64,000 nt of DNA from Streptomyces koelreuteriae (GCF_018604545.1 NZ_CP075896.1:5952001-6016000); one strand, 5' to 3'. Numbered from the stretch's first letter, positions 52,858-61,442 are shown. Numbers and translations: made by a program. Notes: generated by a model not told the origin, from the sequence alone.

Positions 52858-54096
52858 ATGCCCTGTCCCGCGCTGCCCGAGGGATTCGACTTCACCGACC
52901 CGGACCTGCTGCATCAACGCGTGCCCCTGCCGGAGTTCGCCGAGCTGCGCCGGGTCGAGCCGGTCTGCTGGGTGCCGCAGCCGGCCAATGTCGCCGGCTT
53001 CCAGGACGAGGGGTACTGGGCCGTCACCCGGCACGCCGACGTCAAGTACGTCTCCACGCACCCGGAGTTGTTCTCGTCGTACCTCAACACGGCGATCATC
53101 CGCTTCAACGAGCACATCGACCGGGACTCCATCGACGCGCAGCGGTTCATCCTGCTCAACATGGACCCGCCGGAGCACACACGGGTCCGGCAGATCGTGC
53201 AGCGCGGCTTCACGCCCCGGGCGATCCGCGCCCTGGAGGAACGGCTGCGGGCCCGGGCCCTGGCGATCGTCGCGAACGCCCGCGCGCACTCCGGGCCGTT
53301 CGACTTCGTCACCCAGGTCGCCTGCGAACTGCCCCTCCAGGCGATCGCGGAGCTGATGGGCGTCCCGCAGGAGGACCGGGACAAGATCTTCGACTGGTCG
53401 AACAAGATGATCGCGTACGACGATCCCGAGTACGCCATCACCGCCGAGGTCGGCGCCGAGTCGGCCACGGAGATCATCGCCTACGCGATGAACATGGCCG
53501 CCGACCGCAAGCAGTGCCCCGCCCGCGACATCGTCACGCAGCTGGTCGCGGCGGAGAACGAGGGCAACCTCAACTCGGACGAGTTCGGCTTCTTCGTGCT
53601 GATGCTGGCCGTCGCGGGCAACGAGACCACCCGCAACGCCATCACCCACGGCATGCACGCCTTCCTCACCCACCCCGAGCAGTGGGAGCTGTACAAGAGG
53701 GACCGGCCGTCGACGACGGCGGAGGAGATCGTGCGCTGGGCGACCCCGGTCGCCGCCTTCCAGCGCACCGCCACCCAGGACACCGAGCTGGGCGGCAAGC
53801 GGATCCGCAAGGGCGACCGCGTCGGCCTCTTCTATGCCTCCGCCAACCACGACCCCGAGGTCTTCGACGACCCGGACGACTTCGACGTCACCCGCGATCC
53901 CAACCCGCACCTCGGTTTCGGCGGCGGCGGCCCGCACTTCTGCCTGGGCAAGTCCCTCGCGGTGCTGGAGATCGACCTCATCTTCAACGCCATCGCCGAC
54001 GCCATGCCGGGGCTGCGGCTGGTCGAGGACCCGCGTCGGCTGCGGTCGGCGTGGATCAACGGGGTGAAGGAGCTCCGGGTGAGTACGGCCGGCTGA
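52858..54096 (+). CDS. cyp125: cytochrome P450 CYP125-like, steroid C27-hydroxylase
   Basis: 412 aa from ATG 52858, with GGGAG upstream; an in-frame ATG at 52813 would add 15 residues. The sequence follows mycobacterial CYP125 as I recall it: LPEGFDFTDPDLL at the start, RFILLNMDPPEHTRVRQIV, VACELPLQAIAELMGVPQED, the I-helix VAGNETTRNAITHGM, EEIVRWATPV (ExxR) and the heme loop FGGGGPHFCLGKSLA (Cys362). CYP125 oxidises the terminal methyl of the cholesterol or cholestenone side chain, which opens it to beta-oxidation by enzymes such as FadA5, encoded divergently here. The ferredoxin partner is not in the window. Confidence 0.88.
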   Translation: MPCPALPEGFDFTDPDLLHQRVPLPEFAELRRVEPVCWVPQPANVAGFQDEGYWAVTRHADVKYVSTHPELFSSYLNTAIIRFNEHIDRDSIDAQRFILLNMDPPEHTRVRQIVQRGFTPRAIRALEERLRARALAIVANARAHSGPFDFVTQVACELPLQAIAELMGVPQEDRDKIFDWSNKMIAYDDPEYAITAEVGAESATEIIAYAMNMAADRKQCPARDIVTQLVAAENEGNLNSDEFGFFVLMLAVAGNETTRNAITHGMHAFLTHPEQWELYKRDRPSTTAEEIVRWATPVAAFQRTATQDTELGGKRIRKGDRVGLFYASANHDPEVFDDPDDFDVTRDPNPHLGFGGGGPHFCLGKSLAVLEIDLIFNAIADAMPGLRLVEDPRRLRSAWINGVKELRVSTAG

Positions 54097-54103
54097 GTGG
54101 GGC

Positions 54104-54142
54104 GAAGGCGACGGCCCCGGGGATCGGGGGGCCGCCGCCTTC
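54104..54142. terminator. bidirectional terminator between cyp125 and the lytic transglycosylase gene
   Basis: GAAGGCG(A)CGGCCCC pairs with GGGGCCG(C)CGCCTTC apart from one mismatch, giving a ~15-bp stem in the 67-bp gap between convergent genes. Confidence 0.65.
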
Positions 54143-54163
54143 GGTCTTGGGGGTGGGGCCGGC

Positions 54164-54580
54164 TCAGTACGAGCCGTGGGACTGCCAGTGGTCCCAGGCG
54201 CCGCAGGCGCTGCCGTAGCGGTCCTTCATGTAGTCCAGGCCCCACTCGATCTGGGTGGCCGCGTTGGTCTTCCAGTCGGAACCGGCCGAGGCCATCTTGG
54301 CGCCCGGCAGGGCCTGGACCAGGCCGTAGGCGCCGCTGGAGGTGTTCTGGGCGTTCACGTCCCAGTCGCTCTCCTGCTCGACGATCTCGGAGAAGCACTC
54401 GTACTGGGCGTCGTCGCCGATCATCTTCTTCGCGACCGTCTTCGCCGAGGAGGCCCCCGTCGTCGCGCCGTGGGCGGGCGCGGCGGCGATCAGGGTGCCG
54501 CAGGTGGCCGCGGCCAGGGCGGTACCGGCGAGGGCGTTCTTCGGGGTGGCGGCACGGCGGAGGACGGATGCGGCGGGCAC
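54164..54580 (-). CDS. secreted lysozyme-like/SLT transglycosylase protein
   Basis: 138 aa from GTG 54580. The signal peptide (about 1-38, ending APAHGA) predicts export. The mature part is a compact goose-lysozyme/SLT-like domain: FSEIVEQESDWDVNAQNTSS with the catalytic Glu and the GAYGLVQALPGAKMA strand, followed by TQIEWGLDYMKDRYGSACGA. It probably cleaves peptidoglycan glycan strands at the cell surface. Two Cys (ECFSE, SACGA) may form a disulphide. Closely related small transglycosylases are common in Streptomyces. No riboswitch was recognised upstream. Confidence 0.85.
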   Translation of the reverse strand: MPAASVLRRAATPKNALAGTALAAATCGTLIAAAPAHGATTGASSAKTVAKKMIGDDAQYECFSEIVEQESDWDVNAQNTSSGAYGLVQALPGAKMASAGSDWKTNAATQIEWGLDYMKDRYGSACGAWDHWQSHGSY

Positions 54581-54738
54581 GCGGTGACCTTTCGTCGTGG
54601 GCGGGGCAGTCGTCCACGGAAACAGTCTTCGCGAATGCCCGCAATGCCCCCTTTTACTAGGGGTGACCGCATGCGGAGCGGCGGTCCGGCCTGTGACCGG
54701 GGGCGGTCTCTACGGCCTCGCTTCGTATGTGACCTGAG

Positions 54739-55578
54739 TCACGTGGGGTGCTTCACGCTCGGCGGGGTGTCGAAGGTGACCGGCGTCTCGAACGCCGCCC
54801 GGCGTGTGGCGCGGCGCAGGGCCCTGAGCACCGCCGGGCCGAGGGTGAGGGTCAGGACGACCGTGACGACGGCCCGGCCCAGGTCCCAGCCGAGCGAGGT
54901 GGCCAGGCAGTACGCGACGAAACGGGCCAGGTTGGCGGGGACCGTCGCCTGCGGGTCGAAGGCGACGTTCGAGGCGAGCGCGCTCATGAAGGGCCAGCCC
55001 GCCATGTTCATCACCGTGCCGTAGGCGAAGGCGGCGAGGAAGCCGTAGGCCGCCAGGAGGACGAGTTCCGTCCGGCCGCGCAGGCGGTCCGGGCCCGGCA
55101 GGAGGCCCGCGCCCATCGCGAACCAGCCCATCGCCAGCATCTGGAACGGCAGCCACGGGCCCACCCCGCCCGTGAGCAGCGCGGACGCGAACATCGTCAC
55201 CGAGCCGAGCACGAACCCGAAACCCGGGCCGAGGACCCGGCCGCTCAGCACCATCAGGAAGAACATCGGCTCGATCCCGGCCGTACCGGCGCCGATCGGC
55301 CGCAGGGCCGCCCCCGTCGCGGCCAGCACGCCGAGCATCGCCACCGCCTTCGGGCCGAGACCGGACTCGGAGATCGCCGCGCCCACCACCCCCACGAGCA
55401 GCACCAGCAGGCCCGCGAAGAGCCACGGCGCGTCCTGCGCGTGCGCGCTGAGCTGCGAGGTGGGCGGGGCGAGGAAGGGCCAGCCGAACGCGGCCACCCC
55501 CACGGCACTGACCAGGAGCAGGGCGGCGAGGGAGCGGGGGCCGAGGCGGACGGCCCGGGCCTGGCGCTGGGCGTTCAC
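54739..55578 (-). CDS. ECF transporter S component (substrate-binding membrane subunit)
   Basis: 279 aa from GTG 55578, whose first bases overlap the stop of the ATPase gene (GTGA); the longer open frame upstream is the antisense of that gene. About eight hydrophobic segments, with GIEPMFFLMVLSGRVLGPGFGFVLGS and GPWLPFQMLAMGWFAMGAGL, fit the EcfS fold of energy-coupling factor importers. Last gene of the operon led by the cobalamin riboswitch, so cobalamin, cobinamide or a precursor is the likely substrate. The substrate call rests on the riboswitch alone. Confidence 0.8.
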   Translation of the reverse strand: MNAQRQARAVRLGPRSLAALLLVSAVGVAAFGWPFLAPPTSQLSAHAQDAPWLFAGLLVLLVGVVGAAISESGLGPKAVAMLGVLAATGAALRPIGAGTAGIEPMFFLMVLSGRVLGPGFGFVLGSVTMFASALLTGGVGPWLPFQMLAMGWFAMGAGLLPGPDRLRGRTELVLLAAYGFLAAFAYGTVMNMAGWPFMSALASNVAFDPQATVPANLARFVAYCLATSLGWDLGRAVVTVVLTLTLGPAVLRALRRATRRAAFETPVTFDTPPSVKHPT

Positions 55579-57230
55579 GCGTCCGTCCCGGACTGGAGCG
55601 CCGCGCGGACCTCGTTGACCGTGAGCCAGTGCTGCGGGGCCAGGATCTTGGTGACCTGCGGGGCGAAGGACGGCGAGGAGACCACGACCTCCGCCGTCGG
55701 GCCGTCGGCGATCACCTCGCCCTCGGCCAGGAGCACCACCCGGTGGGCGATCTCGGCGGCCAGCTCCACGTCGTGCGTCGCCAGCACGATGGCGTGCCCC
55801 TCCTCCGCGAGCTTGCGCAGCACACCGGCCAAGCGGGCCTTCGCCGCGTAGTCCAGGCCTCGGGTGGGCTCGTCCAGCAGGAGCAGCGGGGGGCGGGCGG
55901 TCAGTACGACGGACAGGGCCAGGGCGAGGCGCTGGCCCTCCGAGAGGTCCCGGGGGTGGGTGTCGTCGGTGACGCCCGGGAGCAGTTCGGTGACCAGGGC
56001 TCGGCAGGTGCCGGGTGCTGCTTGGGCGTCCTGGTCGGCTGCCGTGCACTCGGCTGCGACGGTGTCGGCGTAGAGCAGGTCGCGGGGTTCCTGGGGGACG
56101 AGGCCGACCTTGCGGACGAGGTCCTTGGGGGGTGTGCGGTGGGGGGTGGATTCGCCGAGTTTGACGGTGCCCGAGGTGGGGGTGATGAGGCCGACGAGGG
56201 CGTTGAGGAGGGTGGATTTTCCGGCGCCGTTGCGGCCCATGAGGGCGATGGTTTCGCCGGGGGTGATGGTGAGGGTGATGTGGGTGAGGGCTTGGATTCG
56301 GGAGCGGGTTACTGAGAGGGATTGGACTTCGCCCAGGAGGGTGGGGGGTGTGGACCGTTCGCGGGTGCGGGTTGGTTGTGGCTGGTCGCGCAGTTCCCCG
56401 CGCCCCTTGGGGGCGATGTCCAGCCGTCCGCGTAGATCCGCTGCCCTTCGTCGCGCGTCACGGACCGTCAGCGGCAACGGTGTCCAACCTGCCAGTCGGC
56501 CCAGAGCCACCACCGGGGGATACACCGGGGACACCGCCATCACCTCCGCCGGGGGGCCGACGATCGGGGGTGCGCCCGGGGTCGGGAGGAGGGCGACCTG
56601 GTCGGCGTACTGGATGACTCGTTCCAGGCGGTGTTCGGCCATGAAGACCGTCGTGCCGAGGTCGTGGACGAGGCGCTGGAGGACCGCCAGGACCTCTTCG
56701 GCTGCTGCGGGGTCGAGGGCGGAGGTCGGTTCGTCCAGGACCAGGACGCTGGGGTGCGGGGTGAGGACCGAGCCGATGGCGACGCGCTGTTGCTGGCCGC
56801 CGGAGAGGGTGGCGATGGGGCGGTTGCGGAGGTCGGCGAGGCCGAGGAGGTCGAGGGTCTCCTCGACGCGGCGGCGCATCACGTCGGGGGCGAGGCCCAG
56901 GGACTCCATGCCGTAGGCGAGTTCGTCCTCGACGGTGTCGGTGACGAAGTGGGCGAGCGGGTCCTGGCCCACCGTGCCGACGACGTCGGCGAGTTCGCGG
57001 GGCTTGTGGGTGCGGGTGTCGCGTCCGGCCACCGTGACCCGGCCGCGCAGGGTGCCGCCGGTGAAGTGCGGCACGAGCCCGCTGACCGCGCCCAGGACGG
57101 TGGACTTGCCGACGCCGGAGGGACCGGCCAGGAGGACGAGTTCGCCCTCGGGGACCTCGAAGTCGATGCCCTGGACGGTGGGTTCGGAGGCACCGTCGTA
57201 GGTGACGGAGACGTCCTCGAAGCGGATCAC
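55575..57230 (-). CDS. ECF transporter ATPase, two ABC domains in one chain
   Basis: 551 aa from GTG 57230 (GTGA overlap with ecfT). Domain 1: Walker A GPSGVGKST (about residue 35), signature LSGGQQQR, Walker B VLVLDEP. Domain 2: Walker A GRNGAGKST, signature LSEGQRLAL, Walker B LLLLDEPTRGLD. Together they supply the EcfA-EcfA' pair. The ~55-residue linker contains copy 3 of the interspersed palindromic repeat (APKGRGELRDQPQPTRTRER). It powers import with the EcfT and EcfS proteins encoded on either side. Confidence 0.9.
   Translation of the reverse strand: MIRFEDVSVTYDGASEPTVQGIDFEVPEGELVLLAGPSGVGKSTVLGAVSGLVPHFTGGTLRGRVTVAGRDTRTHKPRELADVVGTVGQDPLAHFVTDTVEDELAYGMESLGLAPDVMRRRVEETLDLLGLADLRNRPIATLSGGQQQRVAIGSVLTPHPSVLVLDEPTSALDPAAAEEVLAVLQRLVHDLGTTVFMAEHRLERVIQYADQVALLPTPGAPPIVGPPAEVMAVSPVYPPVVALGRLAGWTPLPLTVRDARRRAADLRGRLDIAPKGRGELRDQPQPTRTRERSTPPTLLGEVQSLSVTRSRIQALTHITLTITPGETIALMGRNGAGKSTLLNALVGLITPTSGTVKLGESTPHRTPPKDLVRKVGLVPQEPRDLLYADTVAAECTAADQDAQAAPGTCRALVTELLPGVTDDTHPRDLSEGQRLALALSVVLTARPPLLLLDEPTRGLDYAAKARLAGVLRKLAEEGHAIVLATHDVELAAEIAHRVVLLAEGEVIADGPTAEVVVSSPSFAPQVTKILAPQHWLTVNEVRAALQSGTDA
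56384..56415 (-). repeat. interspersed palindromic repeat, copy 3 (inside the ABC linker)
   Basis: Same TCGCGCAGTTCCCCGCGCCC arm as at 1421 and 4057, with TT between GCCCC and GGGGGC, and the same G-rich leader (CGGGTGCGGGTTGG) as copy 2. It is translated in frame as the linker between the two ABC domains. Confidence 0.75.
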
Positions 57231-58336
57231 GACGGTTCCTTGGGCTCGGGGGCGACGAACGCGGGCAGCAGGCCGAGGAGGATCGCCGCCGCGGGCCAGA
57301 CGGGGAGCGTGGGGGCCACGAGCGGCACCACGCCGGGGTGCAGGGCCGTGGGCTCCCGGACGGCGGCGAGCACGAGCAGCGCGGCGACCGCCACGCCGGA
57401 GGCGACGACCAGCAGGGCGCGCACGTCCCAGCGGTCCGGGCGGTACCGGGTGCGCAGCGAGCGTCGGCCGCCGAGCCGGAGACCCGCGAGGGCGGCGGCG
57501 AGGCCGACGAGGAGGACGGGCATGCCGTAGGCGGCGCCCTCGGCGGTGAGCAGGCCGTACGTTCCGGCGCAGACGCCGAGCAGGCCGCCGAGGGTGAGGG
57601 CGGCGGTGGTGCGGCGGACTGCGGCGGGGACCTGGGCGGTACGGCCGTAGCCGCGCGCGTCCATCGCCGCGGCCAGGGACACCGAGCGCTCCAACGCGCC
57701 CTCCAGGACCGGCAGGCCCACCTGGAGCAGGCCCCGGACGCCCTTGTCCGGGCGGCCGCGCAGCCGGCGGGCGGCGCGCAGACGCTGGACGTCGGCGATG
57801 AGGTTCGGCGCGAAGGTGAGGGCGACGACGACCGCGACGCCCATCTCGTACAGGGCGCCCGGGAGGGACTTGAGGAGGCGGGAGGGGTTGGCGAGGGCGT
57901 TCGCTGCGCCGACGCAGATGAGCAGGGTGGCCAGTCTCAGACCGTCGTACAGCGCGAAGGTGAGGGCCTCGGCCGTGACCTCGCCGCCGAGGCGGATGCC
58001 CTGCGCCCAGTCGGGGAGGGGCACCTCGGGGAGGGTGACGACGGTGTGCGTGCCGGGGATGGGGGAGCCGAGGACGATCGCGAAGAGAAGCCGGATGACC
58101 AGGACGGCGAGGGCGAGTTTGACGAAGGCGCCGTAGGAACGGGACCAGGGGGTCGGGGGGCGGCAGGTCGCCACGACGTAGGCGGAGACCGCGATGAGGA
58201 GGCACAGGAGCAGGGGGTTGGTGGTGCGGGTGGCCGCGGTGCCCAGGGAGAGGGACCACAGCCACCAGGCGCCCGGGTGCAGGGGCGCTCGGCGCGGGCG
58301 CCGGGGGCGTGCCGGGCCTTGGCCGATCCGGTCCAT
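57227..58336 (-). CDS. ECF transporter T component (EcfT)
   Basis: 369 aa from ATG 58336, 4 bp after the upstream stop; an in-frame GTG at 58354 overlapping that stop is possible. It has five to six hydrophobic segments and the EcfT cytoplasmic coupling region: ADVQRLRAARRLRGRPDKG and AAAMDARGYGRTAQ, close to the A-R-G motifs that contact the ATPases. A second hydrophobic half (about 200-330) extends it beyond a minimal EcfT. It links the ATPase and S component encoded downstream. Confidence 0.85.
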   Translation of the reverse strand: MDRIGQGPARPRRPRRAPLHPGAWWLWSLSLGTAATRTTNPLLLCLLIAVSAYVVATCRPPTPWSRSYGAFVKLALAVLVIRLLFAIVLGSPIPGTHTVVTLPEVPLPDWAQGIRLGGEVTAEALTFALYDGLRLATLLICVGAANALANPSRLLKSLPGALYEMGVAVVVALTFAPNLIADVQRLRAARRLRGRPDKGVRGLLQVGLPVLEGALERSVSLAAAMDARGYGRTAQVPAAVRRTTAALTLGGLLGVCAGTYGLLTAEGAAYGMPVLLVGLAAALAGLRLGGRRSLRTRYRPDRWDVRALLVVASGVAVAALLVLAAVREPTALHPGVVPLVAPTLPVWPAAAILLGLLPAFVAPEPKEPS

Positions 58337-58340
58337 GCTG

Positions 58341-58997
58341 CTAAGCCTGGTCACGCCGCCGTACCTGCCAGATCGCCGCCGCGCCCAGGACCGCCACCAC
58401 GCCGATGCCCGCCAGCAGGCCCAGGGACGGGCCGTCGTCGTCGGACGTGTTGCCGTCGGACGTGTCCTTCTTCGCCGCCGGTGTCGACTCCCGGGAACTC
58501 GCCACCTGCTCCCCGCAGCCCTTCTCCGGATAGCCCGAGATCGCGCACAGCAGGGCGTTCGTGTCGTAGCGCAGGGGCTTGGCGACACTCGCGAGGGCCT
58601 CCGCCGTGGTCGCGTCGGGGGAGACGCGGGCGCAGGCCGTCCGGGCGGGGGGCGGGGCCTCGCCCTGAGGGGCGTCCGCCTTGGTGCCGGGGTCGATGAC
58701 GAGCGCCACGCGCTTCTTGCCGTCCTGCGCGGGGGTCTTCGCGCAGATGGTCGTGAAGTCGGCCGTGCCGCGCGGCCGGGCCGCCTCGGAGGAGTCCTCG
58801 CTCACCGCGAAGCGGAAGCCCTGGACGTCGCCGTCCGAGGGGCGGGCCATGGACGGGCCCTGGGTGGCGTAGACCCAGCGGTCGCCTTCGCGGTCCCAGA
58901 ACGACCAGTACCGGTAACCGGCGGCCTGGGCCTGGCCCGCGCCCGCGATCAGCAGGAGCGAGGCCGCCAGGAGGAGGAGAGCGGCCCGGCGGATCAC
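58341..58997 (-). CDS. secreted tail-anchored DUF4430-like protein (SCO2322-like)
   Basis: 218 aa from GTG 58997 (GTGA overlap with the previous gene). The signal peptide (about 1-24) ends in QAQA. A small beta domain follows (YRYWSFWDREGDRWVYATQG ... PSDGDVQGFRF), which resembles DUF4430, the beta domain of transcobalamin and intrinsic factor. A Cys-containing segment is next (TICAKTP, TACARVS, LLCAISGYPEKGCG), then a Ser/Thr/Asp-rich stalk and a C-terminal membrane segment with a basic tail (LLAGIGVVAVLGAAAIWQVRRRDQA). I recall the NCBI name SCO2322 family for such proteins. With the barrel protein encoded just upstream it may form a surface cobalamin receptor. Confidence 0.65.
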   Translation of the reverse strand: MIRRAALLLLAASLLLIAGAGQAQAAGYRYWSFWDREGDRWVYATQGPSMARPSDGDVQGFRFAVSEDSSEAARPRGTADFTTICAKTPAQDGKKRVALVIDPGTKADAPQGEAPPPARTACARVSPDATTAEALASVAKPLRYDTNALLCAISGYPEKGCGEQVASSRESTPAAKKDTSDGNTSDDDGPSLGLLAGIGVVAVLGAAAIWQVRRRDQA

Positions 58998-60202
58998 GAC
59001 TGCTGCCTCTTCTTGCGGCCGGTGAAGAGGAAGCCGATGCCGATACCGGCGACGAGGCAGACCCCGACGTACCACCAGACGCCGAAGAAGCCCGACCCCG
59101 AGTCGTCCTTCTCGTCGGTCGCCGAGGCCTGGTCGGGGGCCTGCGGGGCCGGGCCCGTCGCGTTGAGCTGCTTCACCAGGTCCGTGCCGCCGAAGTCACG
59201 CGGGTTCACGCCCGTCGCGTGGGCGGCGAAGATCAGCTGGGCGTAGGCGGCGGGGCCGCCCTGCTCGGCCCAGTCGGCGGAGTTCTTCTCCAGCCACTGC
59301 ACGGACTTCTCGGCCTGCGCGGTCTCGCCCTGCGCGGCGAGCGCCACGACCGCGTCGGCGGTGTTGCCGTGGTCGGGCTGGGGGTCCGCGCCGGCGAGGG
59401 CGGAGGTGAGGTGGTCGTCGTCCTTGGCGAGGGTCTGGGTGAGGTACGCGGCGCCGTTGTCGGCGGCCTGCCGCGGCGTGGAGGGGTCCGCGCACGTGGC
59501 GCCGGACTTCTTGCCCTCCTCCACGACCATGCCCTTGCCCAGGGCGCCGAGGACACCGGCCGCCGTGGCGTCCGCGTTGGCGGCCAGCTCGCCCTTCTTG
59601 TCCGGCTGGAACGCGAAGGCGCCGTCGTCGTCCCCGCCGCAGGGGAGGGCGAGCTTCAGCAGGGCGTCGTCGGGCGACTTGCCGCCCTTCTCGACCTGGT
59701 CCGGCTTCTCACCGGCGGCGGCGAGCGCGCCGATGATGACCGACGTGGAGTTGGTGTCGCTGGCGCCGCCGGGCGCGTAACCCCAGCCGCCGTCCTTGTT
59801 CTGTACGGACCTCAGCCAGCCGACGGCCTTGTCGGTGACGGCGTCCTGCCCGCCGAGCGCGGCGAGCGCCTGGACGGCGGCGGCCGTGGCGTTGGTGTCG
59901 AGCATGGTCTTGGCGTCGCACGCGGCGGCCGGGTCGGGACGGTACGCGGCGAACCCGCCGTCCGCGCACTGCTGCCCGACCAGCCACTCGACGGACTTGG
60001 CGGCCGGCTTCTCACCCACCGTGTCCTGGGCCAGCAGGGCGAGCGACTGGCGCCAGACGCCGTCGAACTTGGGGTCCTTGTCGCCGTACAGGGCGGAGGG
60101 GAGCGACGGGGACGGACTCGGCGACGGTGCGGCGGCGGCCGGCGTGGCGGCGCCGATCACGGTGACGGCGGCCAGGACCGCGGCGCTGCGGCGGACGTTC
60201 AT
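58994..60202 (-). CDS. secreted tail-anchored prenyltransferase-repeat (alpha/alpha-barrel) protein
   Basis: 402 aa from ATG 60202. The signal peptide (about 1-26) ends at AAAA. An alpha/alpha-barrel follows, with prenyltransferase/squalene-cyclase-type repeats: WLVGQQCADGGFAAYRPD, WLRSVQNKDGGWGYAPGG and later VQWLEKNSADWAEQGGPAAY. Then come a linker, a membrane segment and a basic tail (WWYVGVCLVAGIGIGFLFTGRKKRQ). The DxDD or metal motifs of true cyclases are absent, so catalysis is unlikely. The same fold forms the cobalamin-binding domain of transcobalamin and intrinsic factor. It is the first gene after the cobalamin riboswitch. Confidence 0.75.
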   Translation of the reverse strand: MNVRRSAAVLAAVTVIGAATPAAAAPSPSPSPSLPSALYGDKDPKFDGVWRQSLALLAQDTVGEKPAAKSVEWLVGQQCADGGFAAYRPDPAAACDAKTMLDTNATAAAVQALAALGGQDAVTDKAVGWLRSVQNKDGGWGYAPGGASDTNSTSVIIGALAAAGEKPDQVEKGGKSPDDALLKLALPCGGDDDGAFAFQPDKKGELAANADATAAGVLGALGKGMVVEEGKKSGATCADPSTPRQAADNGAAYLTQTLAKDDDHLTSALAGADPQPDHGNTADAVVALAAQGETAQAEKSVQWLEKNSADWAEQGGPAAYAQLIFAAHATGVNPRDFGGTDLVKQLNATGPAPQAPDQASATDEKDDSGSGFFGVWWYVGVCLVAGIGIGFLFTGRKKRQQS

Positions 60203-60624
60203 GATCGGCGGGTGCCTCTCCCTGTGAGGGAGCCGGGCAGCACGGGACACCCCGGCGGCTCGGCTCCGTATACCTCGACGGTGCCGTGCACCGGCAGGCG
60301 CCGGGCACGTGAGCCGGTCACGATCCGTACGGGGCGATCCGGCTTCCGCCTGGCAGGGCGGTCCACGGTTGCGGGTCAGCGCCGGAATTGCACCGGCTTC
60401 TCCCTGTACGGGTGATGACGACCCGCCCACTGTACCCGGAAGTAGCAAAACGGCCGAGAGTACCTTCCTCCCGTGCCGACAACACCACCTGGACGCCTCC
60501 TGGACTCGGGTCGCCGCCCGGATGTGCGGTGAGGTCGAACTGCTGCACCACGCCGAGGAGTTGATCCTGTCCGTGAGGCAAAACGGGTTAACGTGAAGCT
60601 CCACGACCACACGCAGGAGCGTCC
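60203..60624. other. intergenic region with the cobalamin riboswitch and divergent promoters
   Basis: The 422 bp hold the minus-strand riboswitch leader (about 60235-60425) of the ECF operon and, on the right, the promoter of the DUF574 methyltransferase. The rest (about 60430-60600) has short open frames but no recognised gene. Confidence 0.7.
60235..60425 (-). ncRNA. cobalamin riboswitch
   Basis: Read on the minus strand, the element contains AGGGAGAAGCCGGTGCAATT followed by CCGGCGCTGACCCGCAACC (60367-60390), the B12 box and adjoining helices of cobalamin riboswitches. Further G-C helices and a GGAGCCGAGCC block follow toward the ATG. It ends about 35 bp before the start at 60202. Boundaries are approximate. 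Confidence 0.9.
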
Positions 60625-61440
60625 ATGACTGATCAGGTGGAGAACTCCGAGCAGGAGCCGCTCTCCAAGATCGATACCTCGGTTCCGCACTCGGCGCGGA
60701 TCTGGAACTACTGGCTGGGCGGGAAGGACAACTACGAAGTCGACCGTGTGGCCGGTGACGCGTTCCGTGAGATCTTCCCCGGGATCGAGACCGGGGCCCG
60801 CGCCGCCCGCTACTTCCTCGCCCGCGCCGTCCGCCATCTCGCCGCCGAAGAGGGCATCCGTCAGTTCCTGGACATCGGCACCGGGCTGCCCAACGTGGAC
60901 AACACCCACCAGATCGCCCAGCGGGTGGCCCCGGAGAGCCGGATCGTCTACGTCGACAACGACCCGCTGGTCCTGGCACACGCCCGCGCGCTGCTCACCA
61001 GCACACCGGAAGGCGTCACCAACTACGTCGACGCCGACCTGCGCAAGCCGAGCACGATCGTCCGGGAAGCCGGGAAGACCCTGGACTTCGACCAGCCCGT
61101 CGCGCTCATGCTGATGGGCATCCTCGGCCATATCGAGGACCACGACGAGGCCCGCGAGATCGTGCGGCAGCTGGTCGACGCGCTGCCGCCCGGCAGCTAC
61201 CTCGTCCAGTACGACTCCACCGACACCAGCGAGGACTACCTCCGGGCCATCGGGCAGTACAACGACGGCGGCTCGATCCCGTACATCCTGCGCAGCCCCG
61301 AGCAGATCGCCCGCTACTTCGACGGTCTGGAGCTGCTGGAGCCGGGCGTCACGTCCTGCTCGCGCTGGCGTCCCGACGCCGAGGCCCTGGGCCTGCCCGC
61401 GGAGGTGCACCAGTACGGCGGTGTCGCCCTCAAGCGCTGA
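60625..61440 (+). CDS. SAM-dependent methyltransferase (DUF574/Methyltransf_19)
   Basis: 271 aa from ATG 60625, preceded by CAGGAG. The family is recognised from PHSARIWNYWLGGKDNYEVD at the start and the SAM motif FLDIGTGLPNVDNTHQIAQ, followed by VYVDNDPLVLAHARALL. Many actinomycetes carry tens of copies, often beside XRE/DUF5753 regulators, as here (the next gene converges 2 bp away). Substrates are unknown. Confidence 0.9.
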   Translation: MTDQVENSEQEPLSKIDTSVPHSARIWNYWLGGKDNYEVDRVAGDAFREIFPGIETGARAARYFLARAVRHLAAEEGIRQFLDIGTGLPNVDNTHQIAQRVAPESRIVYVDNDPLVLAHARALLTSTPEGVTNYVDADLRKPSTIVREAGKTLDFDQPVALMLMGILGHIEDHDEAREIVRQLVDALPPGSYLVQYDSTDTSEDYLRAIGQYNDGGSIPYILRSPEQIARYFDGLELLEPGVTSCSRWRPDAEALGLPAEVHQYGGVALKR

Positions 61441-61442
61441 AC

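Noticed and set aside
38580..54096. A secondary-metabolite gene cluster around the O-methyltransferase, P450 and transporters
   Set aside because: The genes are far apart, the P450 and thiolase fit steroid catabolism, and no core biosynthetic enzyme (PKS, NRPS, terpene synthase, RiPP) is present.
54581..54738. ydaO/c-di-AMP riboswitch upstream of the small lytic transglycosylase
   Set aside because: Such riboswitches control some Streptomyces wall hydrolases, but none of the conserved blocks were recognisable here.
58994..60202. A terpene cyclase or prenyltransferase enzyme
   Set aside because: The repeats give the fold only; DxDD-type catalytic motifs are missing and the protein is secreted and membrane-tailed, which does not suit prenyl chemistry.
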